From Chryseobacterium sp. BLS98 (GTDB lineage: Bacteria; Bacteroidota; Bacteroidia; Flavobacteriales; Weeksellaceae), in NCBI RefSeq assembly GCF_001045445.1, contig NZ_LFNF01000002.1, positions 1,054,001-1,118,000 on the forward strand: 64,000 nucleotides of DNA. The letters run 5' to 3'. The notes under the pieces were generated by a model. It worked only from the letters and a program-made list of their open reading frames with translations, did not search any database and was not told the origin of the DNA. How positions within the stretch are numbered: the stretch's first letter is position 1; each line of letters opens with the position of its first letter. The position numbers and the translations under genes are program-made. Shown piece by piece: positions 62,696 to 64,000 of this stretch.

Positions 62696-63610
62696 ATGAA
62701 AATCTACTCTTTTTCTGACTTATATTTCTGGCTGTTATTGATAGCTTTACCACAAATTGTATTTTCCCAATCAACCGACTTTACCGTTCAGGATGTAAAG
62801 TTTGAAAGCCAGGGTATCACTCTCGCAGGCTCAGTTTTACAACCTAAAAACCCCTTTGCAGCAGTTGTCATTGTTCACGGATCCGATCCGGTAAAAAGAG
62901 AAATGGAATTCGCAAAGCGTCTTGCCAAAGAAGGCATTGCTGTATTCACATACGACAAACGTGGAGTTGGAGAATCTGGTGGTGTATACGTAGGGCCATC
63001 TGTTGGCACCAATAATATTGACCCTACTAATCTTACTTTATTGGCTCACGATGCCAATGCAGCAGTAAAAACATTTAGAAACTATTTAAAAGATAAAAAA
63101 ACACCCATTGGAATAGTAGGTTTCAGTCAGGCAGGATGGATCATCCCTATTGCTGCAAGCAAAAATCCACAAATTGATTTTATTGTTTTATTTAGCTGCC
63201 CTACCATTACAACTCTGGAACAGCTCCGGTTTCAGTTTTATACTAATGGGAACAATAGCTTTTGGGAAAATCATACGGAAGCAGATGCCATTGAACATAC
63301 CAGAAATGATCCCGACAGGTATCAGTTTGTGGCAACTGACCCAAAAACCTCTTTGAATACGCTTTCAATTCCCGGGCTTTGGCTTTTCGGTGAAAAAGAC
63401 ATACAGATTCCGGTAAAATTGTGTATAGAGCAATTGAATACCCTTAAAGTTCAGGGCAAACCTTTTGAATACACTCTTTTTTCTAAACTGGGGCACAATA
63501 CTTCTTCCAGCGATGATACGGCTCCTGTTCATATTGCTGTACAATGGATGAAGCAGAAAGCCCTATTAAAAAATCTGAATCTTCAAAATAAAAACCAAAA
63601 ACAACATTAA
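62696..63610 (+). CDS. secreted alpha/beta hydrolase
   Basis: 304 residues with an N-terminal signal (LYFWLLLIALPQIVFSQ). Alpha/beta hydrolase fold: oxyanion VIVHGSDPVKREM, YDKRGVGESGG, nucleophile elbow GFSQAG with Ser144, acid in LFGEKDIQIP and catalytic His in KLGHNTSS. Resembles prolyl-oligopeptidase-like/dienelactone-type esterases. Substrate unknown. First gene beyond the groEL-remnant boundary. The neighbouring secreted protein at 63684 starts 73 bp later. Confidence 0.9.
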   Translation: MKIYSFSDLYFWLLLIALPQIVFSQSTDFTVQDVKFESQGITLAGSVLQPKNPFAAVVIVHGSDPVKREMEFAKRLAKEGIAVFTYDKRGVGESGGVYVGPSVGTNNIDPTNLTLLAHDANAAVKTFRNYLKDKKTPIGIVGFSQAGWIIPIAASKNPQIDFIVLFSCPTITTLEQLRFQFYTNGNNSFWENHTEADAIEHTRNDPDRYQFVATDPKTSLNTLSIPGLWLFGEKDIQIPVKLCIEQLNTLKVQGKPFEYTLFSKLGHNTSSSDDTAPVHIAVQWMKQKALLKNLNLQNKNQKQH

Positions 63611-63683
63611 CGTAATGGATATTCGACAATACTCTTTCTCCCGTGTAACATTTCTATACAAAATTGCGTTTAAAATCAAAAAA

Positions 63684-64000
63684 ATGAATTTCAAAGTTTT
63701 AACTATTATTTTTCTTTTAATAATTTCTAATTTTTCTTTCGGGCAAAACAATTTTTCAGAAAGTCCATTAAATGCAGTTTTTGAAACCCGGGATTTTACC
63801 AATTTTTGGAGAGCATTTGACAAAATGGAAACTTCAAAAGAAAATCCATTTAAAGAGTATTTACAAAACGGTTCTGTTGGTTTAAAGGCATTTCCTTACA
63901 GAGTAATGAGCGCAGATTCTTTATATGCTCATGTTAAAAGAAAAAAATCTGAATACGAAATTACACGAAATATAATCAATGACATCCCATCGAAAGAAAA
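63684..64000 (+). CDS. secreted protein, 3' truncated by window end
   Basis: ATG at 63684, open through the window end (105 codons). Signal peptide MNFKVLTIIFLLIISNFSF ending near GQ, then SPLNAVFETRDFTNFWRAFD and NPFKEYLQNGSVGLKAF. Family not recognised from this part; similar openings occur in secreted DUF2268-like predicted zinc proteases, which the missing part would settle by an HExxH. Probably cotranscribed with the hydrolase. Confidence 0.75.
   Translation, partial: MNFKVLTIIFLLIISNFSFGQNNFSESPLNAVFETRDFTNFWRAFDKMETSKENPFKEYLQNGSVGLKAFPYRVMSADSLYAHVKRKKSEYEITRNIINDIPSKE

Overview
The window looks like chromosomal DNA of a flavobacterium (Bacteroidota), most likely Chryseobacterium or a close relative. 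Signs of this are the AT-rich intergenic DNA, genes mostly lacking Shine-Dalgarno sites, and recurrent -7 boxes of the flavobacterial type TAnnTTTG. The gene content agrees: two SusC/SusD pairs, a GLPGLI protein, a lipoprotein-type TamA (TamL) beside TamB, a fused CcoN-CcoO oxidase subunit, a short MenE and several families largely confined to Bacteroidota. The genus is an inference from gene content, not from a search.

Layout. 1-11,300: tail of an AraC regulator, a small membrane protein, htpG, two copies of a ~162-bp inverted-repeat element (3214-3374, 4699-4861), an XRE regulator, an alkyltransferase-like protein, a 48-aa conserved-looking small protein, a deoxyhypusine-synthase-like enzyme, a GreA/GreB-fold factor, arfB, menE, tRNA-Gln, a GLPGLI protein, an amino-acid permease and a second XRE regulator. 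11,400-23,300: cbb3 oxidase (ccoNO fusion, ccoP), then the tightly packed tamB-tamL-yihY operon. 23,300-36,000: argS, two SusC/SusD uptake loci on the minus strand (the first ending with a lipocalin-like lipoprotein), and rnhB. 36,000-47,100: yidC and pyrG, a YceI protein, radA, an ACP phosphodiesterase family protein, and a DUF6702/HupE/M1-aminopeptidase group. 47,400-52,600: a LytS/LytTR-type two-component pair divergent from an outer-membrane DUF2490 protein, a CitMHS transporter and a DAACS symporter, plausibly one carboxylate-uptake regulon. 52,600-54,400: an ecotin-like protease inhibitor, a secreted protein and a 44-aa double-glycine peptide.

The accessory part is centred on groESL. 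A four-helix-bundle (23S rRNA IVS family) gene bracketed by inverted 18-bp repeats sits between groES and groEL. Downstream of groEL lies a ~5.8-kb block ending at 62,546-62,668 in a decayed copy of the groEL 3' end plus its terminator; a second partial terminator copy lies at about 61,630-61,712. The block carries a HEPN-like protein next to a RelA/SpoT-domain alarmone synthetase (a candidate defence or abortive-infection pair). It also carries an XRE regulator facing an 18-bp palindrome and a 109-nt, 6S-like rod-shaped hairpin, an unrecognised 174-aa protein, a signal-less transglutaminase-fold protein, and a 10-cysteine protein whose leader DNA resembles that of the transglutaminase gene. 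This looks like a hotspot that has accreted cargo at the 3' end of groEL, and it is where undescribed biology is most likely. After it come a secreted alpha/beta hydrolase and a secreted protein cut by the window end.

All family calls come from reading motifs; no database search was run.
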